64,000 nucleotides of DNA. It comes from Siphlonurus alternatus (taxonomy: Eukaryota > Arthropoda > Insecta > Ephemeroptera > Siphlonuridae). The notes under the pieces are model-generated. The model saw nothing but the letters and a program-made list of their open reading frames with translations, searched no databases and was not told the DNA's origin. The first letter of the stretch is position 1. Every line of letters begins with the position of its first letter. The DNA is taken from positions 41,674,203 to 41,738,202 of the forward strand of contig OX463779.1 in assembly GCA_949825025.1 (NCBI GenBank). The letters run 5' to 3'. The position numbers and the translations under genes were made by a program. Below are positions 35,201-47,959 of the stretch, piece after piece.

Positions 35201-35735
35201 GTATAATTATTATTTTTACTTAACTTAATAAAATAAATCAAGTTGAAATACTTTAAAAATACTTTAACAGTATATGATAGAACTTAAAACTCATAAAAAA
35301 AATCTCACTGCCAAAAAACTGTTATAAGTATTTTTTTATAATTTCTTTTCGTCATTATGCCTATGTTGCTAATACAATCTGGCCCTTCTACTTTCTCTTT
35401 TCCCTCCCTCTTTCGCAGCAAGCAGGGACTACCCCTCCCGAGCCTCACGTAAACATAAACAGCAATCAGCTCTATTTGCACAAAGACTGCCAGTGACAGT
35501 GCATTTTTCATCCTTTGTCAATTAGCTAATTAAATTATAACAGAAATATGATAGTAAGAGGGGTTTTGATTTTTTAAAGATTTATTGCTAAACAGTACAT
35601 TTACACCAATTAAGTTTATATGTTGAAATATAGTTGGTAAGTATTTCAAAAATATTTTACAAATGTTGTAAATATCATTAATAAACAATTTTATGTTGTC
35701 TCATGTTATTCAATAACATTCCACACAATAACAAC

Positions 35736-35760
35736 AAAAAAAAAAAAAAAAAAAAAAAAA
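35736..35760. repeat. A25 homopolymer
   Basis: 25 A followed by AT-rich sequence. No element body could be assigned to it. Confidence 0.9.
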
Positions 35761-35925
35761 TTATAAAAAAAATTATAAAAATTTAAAGAAAAATAATAAC
35801 AATTTATACAATAATTACTATGAAACATAAAATTAAGACGAATATGTACCATCCAGATTTGAATTTTTAATTGAATGAAGGGGAAGGGGGGGGTATCTAT
35901 TAATTATTAATTACTTAGACTTATT

Positions 35926-36048
35926 AGGTCTGTTCGTAAATACACAATCAAATGGAAATCAAGAACTAGATTTTCCTTATGTTACCTGTACAAATGGTTC
36001 AATTAATTCTTGATTTATTTATCAATTATATATTTATGAACAGCTACT
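35926..36048. mobile_element. Small MITE (AGGTCTGTTCGTAAATA type)
   Basis: AGGTCTGTTCGTAAATACAC on the left and the complement of AGTAGCTGTTCATAAATATA on the right. The same terminus appears at 46741-46968. It lies about 215 bp past the UBAC2 stop codon and holds one candidate minus-strand AATAAA. Confidence 0.6.
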
Positions 36049-36136
36049 GTATTGTAAATATTCAGTACCATTATAAATTTTGAAGTCTCTGGTACCATTT
36101 GTATTAAATATACTTACTAAAAACTTTTTCTTCCTT

Positions 36137-36142
36137 TTAATT
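36137..36142 (-). terminator. Candidate poly(A) signal of UBAC2
   Basis: The minus strand reads ATTAAA about 120 bp past the UBAC2 stop codon. An alternative AATAAA on the minus strand lies at 36019-36014, inside a small MITE. Neither is supported by transcript data, and such hexamers are common in AT-rich DNA. Confidence 0.25.
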
Positions 36143-36262
36143 ATATATATATATTTTTTGTAGCCACTGAAGTTTCATTACCACCGTCACACACTTTACC
36201 CACAGTTAAAATTCTTTGGCTATTAAATAAATCCTCTAGCGATCACTCAGTTTTGTTCACAC

Positions 36263-39200
36263 TCACGCCTCTTGTAACAGCAGGTTGGTCGCTATGGTGA
36301 GGTCGTTGTTGGCGGCCTGGAGGGCGTTGAGGACGCTCGCACGGTCGAAGCCCATGTCCACCAGCAGCGCCACCTGCTCCTCGCTGCCCCCCGCAGCACC
36401 CCCGCCCCTCTGCAAGCCAGAGGGACCAGCCCCCCTCTCCCCAACATCCTCCTCGACGGGACCGTTGGGTTCTCCGACGTGACCTGCCAACAAACGAGAG
36501 TCAATGTTATCAAAGTGGTAGTGCAAACTGAGGGAGAAATACAGAGTCTTGTACGTCCTATCAGAATTTGTAGTCAGTATGCAAAAACATATACCAAGTA
36601 TACAATAAATTCAGTATTATTGAAATTTTGAAAAATGCTATTGTTCGTTTCATAATTGTGAACTTGGAAAAATTATTAAAAAAAAAAGAAAGAAAAAAAA
36701 AAGTGAACAAATAAAATAACTGGAGAGGATTATTGGGTGGGGAAGAAAAAAGAGGTGCGGGGAAAGAGGGATACATTTTTTTTTATGTACTATAATACTG
36801 CTATATAATACTAGAAACTTTATTAATTTTCAATATTTTTATAACTTGACGGAAGCTACATTGGTAAGCTTGAACTAAAAATAAACAATCACAGTACATA
36901 CACTCACTGTTAACTTTCTTATCATAACAGCTGCATGTTGTATTTATTTTGTAATGCAAGTTATCAGGTGTCAACTGACATACGGTATCAAATGACATTC
37001 TGGGCATTGAAAATAAAAACTCCCTCATCTGCCCCTTTTCACATTTAATTTCGTAATGCAGCAATGGCTCCAGTGCATATAATATTACGAACTGACTCTG
37101 ATAATATTTCAGCTTTCTTTTTCTGAGAGAAATTGGAAGTTAATTTAATATATTGATCTTGACTCAACTTTGAAGGGGCTGCTCCAAAGACCCAACTTGA
37201 CATCTTGTACATACCGAGGTGATTGTGAGGTCCTCCCAGGAATCCTGCCAGGAGAGGTTCGTTCTGATTGGCCTGCCAGAAGTTGTCTGGTCCCACCAGC
37301 GTCTCTGCGTATCCCTGACCCTGCAGCACAACGTCATATTGAAACAAACACGGAAGTTGCTTCTGGAGATGGTACTGGGAGCTCTTAATTTTACTGAGAA
37401 AATCAACAACATTGGCCTTGGATTAAACATGAAGTATTTAAAAATGTTATGGAAAGAAAATCCTATTTTAGTTAAAATTGCCAGTACCATATGATATGAG
37501 AAATATCTTTTTTTCTGTAAGAGTTGGTAAGGATAGCTTTATTAATAATTTGTACTAGCATCTTTCCTTTTTAAGAACCAAGTAAGGCCTTTGCCCAACA
37601 GTATTGTTATTGCTAAATTGGGTTTTTATGTCTAATGTTTTTTGGAAATCAATTTTAATTTCAGGAACTTCATCACTTCTAGACAGTTTTCGCCAGTACA
37701 CAAATCAGTTACTGACCTAACTGTAATCATACTGCCATCCTACAGAGTTTATGTTGACAAGACAACCCACCTGGACGTGTCTCCGCTGGTCCCGCGCCCG
37801 CGCCATCAACATCTGCTGTTCGAGCTGCTCCATCTGCTGCTGCCGTTGGATCTCCAGCGTAGCCCCGATGTGACCCTGTGCGGGGGGCTGTGAGCGTAGC
37901 AGCCGGCCCAGTGTGGCGTCACAGGCCCGCGCCACCACCCGAGGTACCACTAGCCAGCGAGGAAGACCAGCTACCCCCCAGCGGTACACCAGTCCAGCAG
38001 CCTGAAAAGACGTCACTTTTTGTCACTGCATGGACATTGGATGATTGAAGTGTATAATGTGGATTAAAAAGAACTCAGATGTTAATGATAAAGCAAGTGA
38101 AAAGATAAATAAGTAAAGTAACTTACAATTAGTCAAAATCTAAAAGGCCAGGCTAAATAATAATCTTACTCTCATTTTTCATCACCTGAAACCACTTATT
38201 AAACTACACATTTAAAAATGCCTTAAATTACACTCAATGCATATTTCACTACAGTATATATTACAAAAGAAAGGAAAGCAAATTTTATCAAAGTACCGGT
38301 ACTTTAAATATACATATACAGTAAACATTTCTGCTCGTTTATTTTACATACATAAAAAATTGACATCATGAGCTGCAGAATGCCTTGAATTCCTTGATAA
38401 AATTACTGTAGGATATTGAAGTTCTACTCTGTTTGGGCCAACAAGACTCAAGAAAGGTTATTCTCACCAGTCCGCAGAGCCCACTGAGGAAGCTGGCAGT
38501 GCTGGTGGAGCAAACTTGGAGGCCCAGCAGGTAAGTGAGGGTCTTTCCCGTGACGGGCACACCGAGAACGTGGGTCGTGGCAACCCGAGGAATGTCGAAG
38601 AAGAAGTTAACAAAGAGGGGGAAGATGAGACCGTACCTGAAACACAAAACATCACTCAGGAGAGGTTTCTTTTCAAAGTTTTTAATATTTAGATTATGTA
38701 CAACTGATTCCAAATCTTTTGTGAAAATCTCAATTTCACCAATTTTTCTAGATGATCAAAAAAAAATGATTTTTCTAGAGTGACTTGTTTGGTTCTAATT
38801 GCCAGATGTGAGTGGCTGTTCCAGATTGGAGGCAGCCTTCCCGAGATTTTAGCGAAATATTTGAATGAGGTTGTATGTCACAGATAGGCTACAGATACTG
38901 TAGTAAATAGAAGTACATTATTTACTTTAAAACTGCTAAAACCTTAAAGGCCTTATGAACCTTTGCACAATATTAAGTACACAGTAAGCTTTGCTTCAGT
39001 ATGATTCGGCTGCATAAAATTTTTTGTTTCAGCAGCACAAATATCAGAGATAATAGCCGATGAAAAGGAACCTGTGACGTCACTCACGCTCATTCAGCGG
39101 CGACAATATAAGGAAATCCCTGCAAAAGATAGATTCACTCCCGCCGCAACCACGGCCACAATTTGACTTCTGGAATTTTGAAACTTTACCAGGGCAGTCT

Positions 39201-42200
39201 TGATAGTATTTGTCAAATAGCCTGAAAGATTTTTTTTGATGACATTCATACAAACTGAGTTATTGCGGTAGAAAGAGGAGCAAAAATGTTGTATAGGAAA
39301 ACAATGTTAAATTTTTGGCTAATCTTGCTGCCGCAATAACTCAATCTGTACACACGCCACCAAAAAAATTCCTACAGTCTATTTGAAAAATACCATCAAG
39401 ACTGCCCTGGTAAAGTTTCAAAATTCCAGAAGTAAAATTGTGGCCGTGATTGCGGCGAGAGTGAACCTATCTTTTGCAGGGATTTCCCTATATTGTCGCC
39501 GCTGAATGAGTGTGAGTGACGTCACAGGTGCCTTTTCATCGGCTATTATCTCTGATATTTGTGCTACTGAAACAAAAAAAAAAAAAATATGCAGCTGAAT
39601 CACACTGAAGCAAAGCTAACCGTGTACTTAATACTGTGAAAAGGTTCATAAGGCCTTTAAATTCTGTACAAGAATTAAAACAAAAAACAACAAGACATTT
39701 CTGTAATCATTTGAAAAAACTAACAATGAATGTGACTTGCCTAACATGTAAATAATTTACACATTTTTTTTATTATTATTATAATTAATGAAAAAGACAA
39801 AACCCATAAAAAACATAAATTATGGAAGATGATAAATGCTGTATTCGGAGGAGTTGTTATAGTAAATATTCCAGTTGAATTCAATTTGTAGTTTTAATTA
39901 CTACTTGTTAGTATCTTATAGGAATATAAGATAAGAAAATCATAGAAATTAATGAAATATTAAATAATTTTTTGTAAAATAAGAATCTGTAGCCATTGTC
40001 TTGATTATTTTAGATTTTGAAGTCCCTCTTCTTTCTATAAGACACAAGTGCTGCTGGTAAACAGGAGAGACTCACGGTCCTGCAGGCAGCAGCCCCCCCT
40101 GGTGCCAGTCGAAGCCGAGTGACCTCAGCCCACACACGGCCGCGACCTCGATGAGCGTCGCCACCGAGCAAGTGGCAAGCAGGAACGACGAGAACTTGTG
40201 GGAGCCGAACCGACGCTCAAATATCCTGCGGGGTTAGACAATTTGTTAGCAAGTTTACATTAAGGAGAAATAAGATCATTATGTGGAAGCCTAGCCACAT
40301 TTCTTTTTCACAATACACACAAACTTTAGTAGTTACTTTAATTACAATAAGGTATATATTTTAGTGATTAGCAAGTCAATAATAAACTTTCTTGATAATG
40401 GAAGTAGGGCCATTTGAAACTATGTAGAATACCCAAATAACTGAAATAACCTTTATAAGTTTGATCTTTAATACAGTAATATAATTATGGCTTATATAGA
40501 CTGAAGAAATTCTGTGCAACATCAATTCATCAGGGATGCTGTGACGGTGCTAGCTCTCACCTGAAGTAATAAACTAACAGAGCCCCACACACAAGGTCCT
40601 TCGTGTCTAAGAAAGTTATCCGAGAAGTCAGCAATCGCCAAACCTGCACAGACAAAAAAAAAGTTATTAAAGTCATATATATATATATATATTTTCAACA
40701 TGAAAAATTAAAAGAAAAAAAAACTTCAAAAATAAATAAGTAATGTAATAGGAGTATGGGATATTAGCATTTCATACTCTACACATACTGTACATAAATT
40801 TATTTGTGCTTCAATTTTTCAACAGTTTGTCCCCTTTTTAATTATAATAGTAAATACTGATAAGCTTATCTAACCTAGCTTACTTGTTAAAGTTTCTTTG
40901 TTAAAAAAAGAAAAGTAAATAAGAGAAACGTAATAAAATATAAAAAAAGTTAAGTATTTCTGCTAGCATTAGTCTAGGCACTAGTGGGGTTTCTTCAAGT
41001 TACAAATGACATTGGAAACACCAATGTAAACAGCAGACTATATTGGTGAATATTTCTTAACATGCTCAGTCAAAGAGAAATGAGATAAAATAATAACATG
41101 TTCTCATAAAAACTTAGAAGAGAAAATTCTACCTGCCTACGTATTTCTTATTAGTAAATTTGTCTGACAAAATGCAGCAAGATCAAAATAAATAACAAAT
41201 TTGCAGGTGAAAATAATTTGTTTCAGCTGTTCTGAATTAAAATCAGGTTGAGACATGTTATTTTCCACTGGCAGATCAGGTGGAAATATGCCTGTAGTTT
41301 GATTTGAGCTTCTTGACTAACATATTCAAACACTTTCAAAAATATATTATATACAGCATACTAGATTGCTTATGCACATTGGAAAAAGAAACTACAGAAG
41401 TTACCGGTACATTCTGTATAACATTGTAAACAGTACAAAATTGAATCTGATGACGAGTCTGTATGTATCTAGCAATTTTATAATGCATATTTTTACAACC
41501 AGATAAGAACTATAATATCATATCCCATCCTGCAAGACTCTACATCATAGAGTATAATATATAATTATATTATGCAGTCTTTCAAGAAAGAGCTTACTTC
41601 TAAAAATTGCCAAAAATTACATTAATTACTGTATGTAGTTTTTACTTTCATTCGCAATGGTTCAGATTGCTCAAAATCAAATGCGGAAACAAGCAGAAAC
41701 TGCGTCATTTCAGGACATTTTTGGGCTTTAACTCTCGCTCTAAAGGCTGTACTAAACGTATATTCATGATACAGTACATACAGTATACATATGGATGCAA
41801 CAGTGTAGCAAGCGGTGAGACACCTGCTTGGACTGTTCACCTTCATCGCACAGGTAAATTATATTCCATGGTGCAAGGGTTACCAAGGTCATCGTGAGCT
41901 TTATTTTCCATAATATGTACCTGCATGTATTGTACAAATAAGGTGAACATTGCAAGTTGCCTGCGCCGCCTATTTTATGATACTCGTACCATTCACTATG
42001 CATAAGAGCATAAAGTTGATAATATATAATTACATGCATGCAAGTATGATATTTGCGTATGATACCCATACGTACTGAATAATCTTGTTCATGTATAAAA
42101 TATGCATTGTGTTTACACTTATGATATCATACAGTAATACTACAGTAATACTGTAATACTGTACTGTGCATGTATGAATGCATACCGGTATGTTCACCGT

Positions 42201-42595
42201 ATACACCGGTAAGCTTTAGCTGCAAAAGCCTGAAACCTGTATTGGAATTATACTAATTGATTTACAATTGCTGTGTATGGTCAAACGTTATTGGAAAAAA
42301 GTAAATACTGTAACTAATGATATCCTCAGAATGGAAGCAAGAATGAATGAAGTTACTGACCTCTCTATCAAGGAAGATGTCTGGAAGCCTGCATATCAAG
42401 TATCGCCTCAAGTGAGCGAAAACTGGCATATTTAGTGCGGTACATGTCAGGAACATGCATCCCATCAGTCCTTTGCTGACGGGAGCTTTATCTGCAAAAT
42501 AAAGACACTGATTAGGAAACTGGGAACATTTTTGGTCACTGGATAGAAAACTTACAAAACCCTGTGGTGCTGTACTGTGACAAGATTGCAGCCAT
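36263..42595 (-). CDS. UBAC2: UBAC2 orthologue: rhomboid-like ER membrane protein with C-terminal UBA domain (8 coding exons)
   Basis: Coding exons in transcript order are 42595-42556, 42491-42361, 40643-40561, 40225-40076, 38636-38468, 38001-37771, 37320-37215 and 36483-36263 (TGA at 36265-36263). They total 1131 nt (376 residues plus stop); every intron is GT-AG and all phases join. The start ATG has A at -3 and G at +4, and the short first exon ends in STTGFY, matching the family's N-terminal SSGLY followed by KAP-SK. Residues about 14-220 form a hydrophobic rhomboid-like membrane domain including RIFERRFGSHKFSSFLL and SFLSGLCGL. Residues about 245-265 carry GATLEIQRQQQMEQLEQQ, a family signature; residues 337-376 are a UBA domain (EEQVALLVDMGFDRASVLNA). 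Known for the family: ER pseudoprotease that binds ubiquitin and retains UBXD8/FAF2 with gp78 in ER-associated degradation. The human protein is 344 residues; extra length here lies in the linker. Exon borders were read by eye, with no transcript. Confidence 0.93.
38948..39656. mobile_element. TTAA-flanked palindromic MITE in UBAC2 intron 4
   Basis: A 709-bp foldback begins AGGCCTTATGAACC and ends with its complement. It is flanked by TTAA at 38944-38947 and 39657-39660, the target site of piggyBac-type transposases. Arms are about 300 bp with a few percent mismatch, and each has a TGACGTCA palindrome (39075-39082, 39517-39524). It has no transposase frame. It lies inside the 1439-bp intron 38637-40075, so splicing must remove a large RNA hairpin. 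Confidence 0.85.
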
Positions 42596-42868
42596 TCTCA
42601 GGCTTTTGGAGTTTGTTGACTAAGCTAAATATGAGTATAAGATATACTTAAATTACTAACGGTATCATTTGAAGTAATAAAGACATAAAAACTAATTTTT
42701 TTAGCAAATATTCATGAAATTCACCAGCTCCATTGTTGATATTTTTCAATGATGGATTATGATGGGTCAAATTTGTGATCTCCTGCCACCTAGTGAGGAA
42801 AATTATTAACGTCTTCTATCTGTTCACATTTTTACTCAATAGATGTCGCACAACTACGAATTTTTATA
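42596..42868 (-). promoter_or_regulatory. Proximal upstream region of UBAC2
   Basis: This is the 273 bp between the UBAC2 start codon and the hAT-type MITE at 42869-43274. I see no clear TATA box or initiator. Any 5' untranslated exon and the promoter should lie here or within and beyond the MITE. Inferred only from position. Confidence 0.3.
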
Positions 42869-43274
42869 CAAGGTGGCTGGATAGTAAGGTGGGGACACGA
42901 AGCTGCTGCCCCCTCGCGGCCAGTGAGGAACTACAAAAAACAGTTGAGGATCGCGTTTTTGGATCCAATTTCATCCGCGAAATATTCAAACGATGGAACT
43001 GGAAAAGCCATCAAAAGTCGTATTTACAGTATAACTGTGGGTAAAATTGTGATAGAAATAAACTCTATGTTAAATTCTGAAGAAGATAGACTCAATTTAA
43101 AAGAATTTTAATGGTTCATCGGCCCGATGTTCATGGATTTCTATTACACCGTTTGAATTTTTCGCGGATGAAATTGGATCCAAAAACGCGATCCTCAACT
43201 GTTTTTTTGTAGTTCCTCACTGGCCGCGAGGGGGCAGCAGCTCCGTGTCCCCACCTTACTATCCAGCCACCTTG
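42869..43274. mobile_element. hAT-type palindromic MITE upstream of UBAC2
   Basis: Terminal inverted repeats start CAAGGTGGCTGGATAGTAAG and run about 130 bp per arm with almost no mismatch. Both sides are flanked by the 8-bp duplication TTTTTATA (42861-42868 and 43275-43282), the target size of hAT transposases. No transposase is encoded; the short frames here are shadows of the arms. Each arm contains a 14-bp match to the CTCF core consensus (42906-42919 minus, 43224-43237 plus). Confidence 0.88.
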
Positions 43275-43282
43275 TTTTTATA

Positions 43283-45085
43283 AAAAGGCGGAACTATTTT
43301 CAATGAACCATCCGTGTCTTTTATGCTCCATGCAGAGAGGGTCTCATATCTGTTTATGCTCTTATATATGAGCTTTTATGACCAGATTTTTAACATTTTA
43401 AACAGAGCGTCCCTAGTACTCATGAAGTTCTGGTTTCTGAGAGATTATCAGAGACCTCCATTTTCCATTTCTTAATTTATGGAAGCCACAGATCAAACGG
43501 ATAAAAGCCACCCGTTCGATTTGCGGCTTAAAATTCTCCCCGATACTATAATATATATATAATTAATAATTATATACTATACGTATAAATATATAATATA
43601 TACATATACTGTATATGGTACCATATATAATTATTGCATGCGTGCATGATCACGCGCTCAAAAGGCGTGGAGATCCGAGTGTCATGCTGGTCATGCATGC
43701 ATGGAATTAAACATGAAACCTTAAAAAAAAAAAAATCTTTTCTGGACATAATTAATATACGAATATGGAGGTCTCTCATTATAGTCTCTCTATATGTGAG
43801 ATATACCATAAGTAAAATAATTATAAAATATAATATATACATGCAAATAAAAATATTAGAGACATCATACATAATTATGTGTTTCGTAGCATATATTAAT
43901 ATTTGTATACGGTGTTTGCTTGGCTTTGTTGTTGTTTACATTCATCAGTAGGTACTTAGGGGGAACTGGAATCACTTGATTTATTGCTCCTAATTTAACA
44001 TATTTTTAATTTTTTTTAACAATAATTTATACGTAAGAAATGAATATACATAACTTGAACAAATATATTTTTTTTATTTTACCTAGTTTCTTTATCATTA
44101 TTCTTTGTTGTGCCGTTTCCCCCTCGTATTCAAAAGTCCGCGGGGAAAGCAATGGTCGGTGATTGGCTGATTTTTTTTCAGAATGTTAGGGTCAATATCA
44201 GTGCATAAGTGTCGTAAAATGGTCATTATTGACGTGAAATTTGGAGTCGATTTACATTTTATTTAATGATTTATTGTATTTTTCACAGATATCATTGGCA
44301 AATATTGCATTTTTTTCCATTTACTTGACATTTCAATCTATCAAATAAAATAATTGTCAAAGGTATCACAATCGTCATATCGCAGAAAATAAATAGTTTT
44401 TGGTATGCTACTACCATGTTAAATAGGTGCTTTTTGCCTACATTCACGTGACGTCATGTTTTTGTGACGTATGGTGAAAGACCCGTATTGCAAGCTATAA
44501 GATATTTAGAAAAAAAACATGAGGATCCGGATTCATGTATTTTATGAATTACGTTTTAGAAAAAAAAACTGCATGCAGCTATAATGCGCGTTTTTAATTA
44601 ATGCTTTTTTTTTTTTTTTTTTTTTTAGTGTACAAAATTTTTACTAAAAGACCCGACAGCTAGACTGCGAAACTTGAATTATTGTGTGGTCTATATATTA
44701 TAAATAAAGCTTTGCCTTAATTTTTTTATTGAAAATAATTGGGATTTTAGTGGTAATAAGTAATTAATATTACGCAATTTAGTTGCAATAATTTTTATGC
44801 ATTCATTTATGCAATTACAAAATACATAGGTGCCATGCGTGATCGAAGATTTAATAAATTGTTGCTAATGATCGATCAAATAATATAATATATATTTGCC
44901 CCGCGTGTATACACGCGACCCAAAATAAATATAGACTTTTTTTTAATAAGCGCGCTGTGTAAAAATTAAAATTAAGTGGTTGATATAGTTAAATTAAATT
45001 TAAAAATTTATAAAATGTTTTTCTATTTATTTTTCCACAATATTGGTCATTTTGGGAATTCTGCATGAAATAGGAAAAAAAATTA

Positions 45086-45156
<71 letters not shown>

Positions 45157-46740
45157 TTCAATTCCTGTTTGATTTTGTTTTTCATTCGAGGCCTTCGGAA
45201 ATCAGAGAGCTATTATGTTATAAAATTATAATAATACAATTATAAATGTAGAAAATTCTTAGAATTAATTTACAATTTCATTTACTTGTACAAAATACAT
45301 CCGTACACTTATTGTGAGTTGTTTTTAACTTACATTTCCAACACGGTATCGGTGTATGTATATGATATAATTATATTATTATAAATTATCTGTTATATAT
45401 ATTAATTAATTTAATACAACATAATTATTACATTCATCAATATCCATATGCAATTGTAATATAATTAAAATATATATTTATATAATATATATATATGCAC
45501 ATTTATTATATTTTGCATATAATTATATATATATATATATATATAAATACATAAATTATTATATATTATAAATTTAAATAATTTTTACAAAACTTGTTAA
45601 TTTTATTTTTATTTCACAAAATTTACACAATAATGTCCAGTTTAAAATGACTGTATTTTTTTATATAACAATTAATGTTATACAAATTACAAGATTAGGA
45701 AGCATAATATATTATACTTGCAAAAATCAACTTGCAGTATTAAGTAAGTAAATTGAGAAGTTTAAGTTTACTTATGAGAGATCTGATGGAGATAATATCT
45801 TGTCTATTACAGACTAAAAATAGTATTTAAAAATATTTAGTTGATTTACACAGTCAAAATAAAAATATTATAAATTTTTCTATTTCCTCTTATATATTCT
45901 ATAGCTGATCGGTTCATCTGCTGATTTTTTAACTCTCTTCTATAATGCTTGAACATCTGCTGTTTTATTTTTTATTGTTTATTTTTTTCTAATTAGTCAA
46001 TGTTTAATAACCCTGAAAAAAACTCCATATTGTAGTGCAATAAAATAAATAATTACATGCATAGACTTATTGTATTCACTTATTAATATTTATTGAAACA
46101 CAATACCGCCGACAAAATATGGCATATTATATTATTATATACAATAATTTAATTAAGCCACGTTGGTGGCCAGTTTAATTACTTCCACCCTTTTTTACTC
46201 ATCAATTGTTACTGTGCATGTTTCTAATTAATTTTATCTGAAGTCATTGTTATGCTAAGAGTATATTTACAACTTTTCACGCATAAACAATATTTTGCGA
46301 GGGTGCACTAATTTACAAAACAAATTTATAAGTCAAAATTAATGTCTAAACGGAGCTCAACAGGAGCCTTTGATGTGAGGGTTGAGCCTAAACTTCCTGA
46401 CTTCTTTAATTATTAAACAGAGGCCACCCACGGAGTAAATTTCCATGCATGTCATAGCAAAGTAGTATTAAATTAATTACTCTTAAAAGAGCTCTATGAT
46501 TAAGACTGCCAATTTGCGTCATCAACAGCTCGCATTCTTCCAGGATCTCAAATATTGTCACGTTTTTGTTGCGGCAGCTGCTCTAAGACAGTTTCAAGTA
46601 CTGAGAAGGCTCAGGAGGAGGATTTGTCTCGATGACCTCTAATAGATCGGGTGCTGCAAAATGGTGTCGCTGGTGTCGCGGGTCATACGGTTTGATAAGA
46701 GAAATTTTTAGTCAGGTCATCGTATCGAAAATTTATTATT
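43283..46740. other. Gene-free AT-rich DNA
   Basis: Contains one TGACGTCA (44449-44456), a T22 run near 44607 and the (AT)n at 45091. No frame or RNA gene recognised. Confidence 0.6.
45091..45154. repeat. (AT)n microsatellite
   Basis: 64 bp of uninterrupted AT. The Ile-Tyr frame across it is repeat-derived. Confidence 0.95.
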
Positions 46741-46968
46741 AGGTCTGTTCGTAAATATACAATGTATTCATGGACAGACAGGCGTGAATCCAGGGGGGGG
46801 GGACTGCAGCCCCCCTCCCCCAGAAATTTTGAATTTAACATGGGCAATATAGGCGTTTCCCCCACTTCAATTTTTTTAAACATTTTTTTTTCTGGATCCG
46901 CGCCTGATGTGGACAGAAGAAAATCAAATAATCGAATAAAATCTGATTGTATATTTACGAAAAGACCT
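46741..46968. mobile_element. MITE (AGGTCTGTTCGTAAATA type) with nested hAT MITE
   Basis: AGGTCTGTTCGTAAATATAC at the left end and its near complement ending at 46968. The hAT MITE 46779-46906 sits between the arms. Removing it leaves an element of about 90-100 bp. Confidence 0.65.
46779..46906. mobile_element. hAT-type MITE, nested in another palindrome
   Basis: Ends are CAGGCGTGAATCCAGG and CTGGATCCGCGCCTG, related to the 1316-1528 element. The duplication TGGACAGA is exact (46771-46778 and 46910-46917), but three extra bases (ATG) separate the right end from its duplicate. It interrupts the palindrome 46741-46968. Confidence 0.8.
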
Positions 46969-47959
46969 ATACGTATATTGTTATTTTTTTGGTTGAGTAT
47001 ATTTTTAGATAAAATAAAACTATTATTGAATAATTTTGTATTTTAATCCAGTTTATTTTAACATTATTATTTAATATGTCAATTTATTGAGAAAATCTGA
47101 AGTAATTATTTCAAAATATTAGACATTATATCTTTACACTATTATACATGCAGTGTAAAAAAAAAGTAATAAAAAAGCAAATAATAGTGTAAAAATATAA
47201 ATATACATTTTTTTATTGATGACATTTTGTTGCTTCAATTGTATATTTTGCTATATAATAGCTATAAATAAAATACGATAAATCTTATATAAGGATTAAT
47301 GGCATCATCCTTAAGTATAAGATGTTGCACCGTTCCCATGCATCTTTTCAGTACACCTACAAAAAAATATAAAATAATTTTTGTAAAAAGAAAATTAGTA
47401 TCAATTTTCTGAGACATATAATATAGAATTAAAGAATGGTAGAATATTATTGAGAATTTGGTGACTATGGTCAAAATTTAGTCAAATCAGCATCTGAAAA
47501 GACACTAACAAAATAATTAACTCAAAAACTATAATATAGTAAGTCTACACATAATATTCAATTCATTTATATTACACATCAGGTTAATATTTAATTTGTC
47601 CTTTATTGTTATAAGTGCAAAATATTTTAGGTTTACCATCAGAAAATAATTAGCAATCACGCCAATGGTGTACGTCATTAATTAGGATATATTATATATA
47701 ATATATTAAGACCGCTATACATTAGCCGTCATATTAATTTAGGTTATGGTCGGAGATTCTCGGAAATATTCGGTTCGTGTTGGGCCAATTATATCCTTCG
47801 TTACAAACTGTCAATCAATGACCGAGGAGCAAAGACATTACAAACACGACGAAAACCTAATTAAATGTGACACAAAGTGTAGTTGCAAGACCATGTGCAT
47901 GAAGACAATTAATTTACATTAAATTTGCAAGTTAGACTGTATGAGTTACTTTCAGCGGA

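Noticed and set aside
42775..43111. Frames upstream of UBAC2
   Set aside because: They lie in the left arm and centre of the hAT MITE, and UBAC2 already has a complete start exon at 42556-42595.
45043..45231. Frame rich in Ile-Tyr
   Set aside because: It is the translation of a 64-bp (AT)n tract, not a gene.
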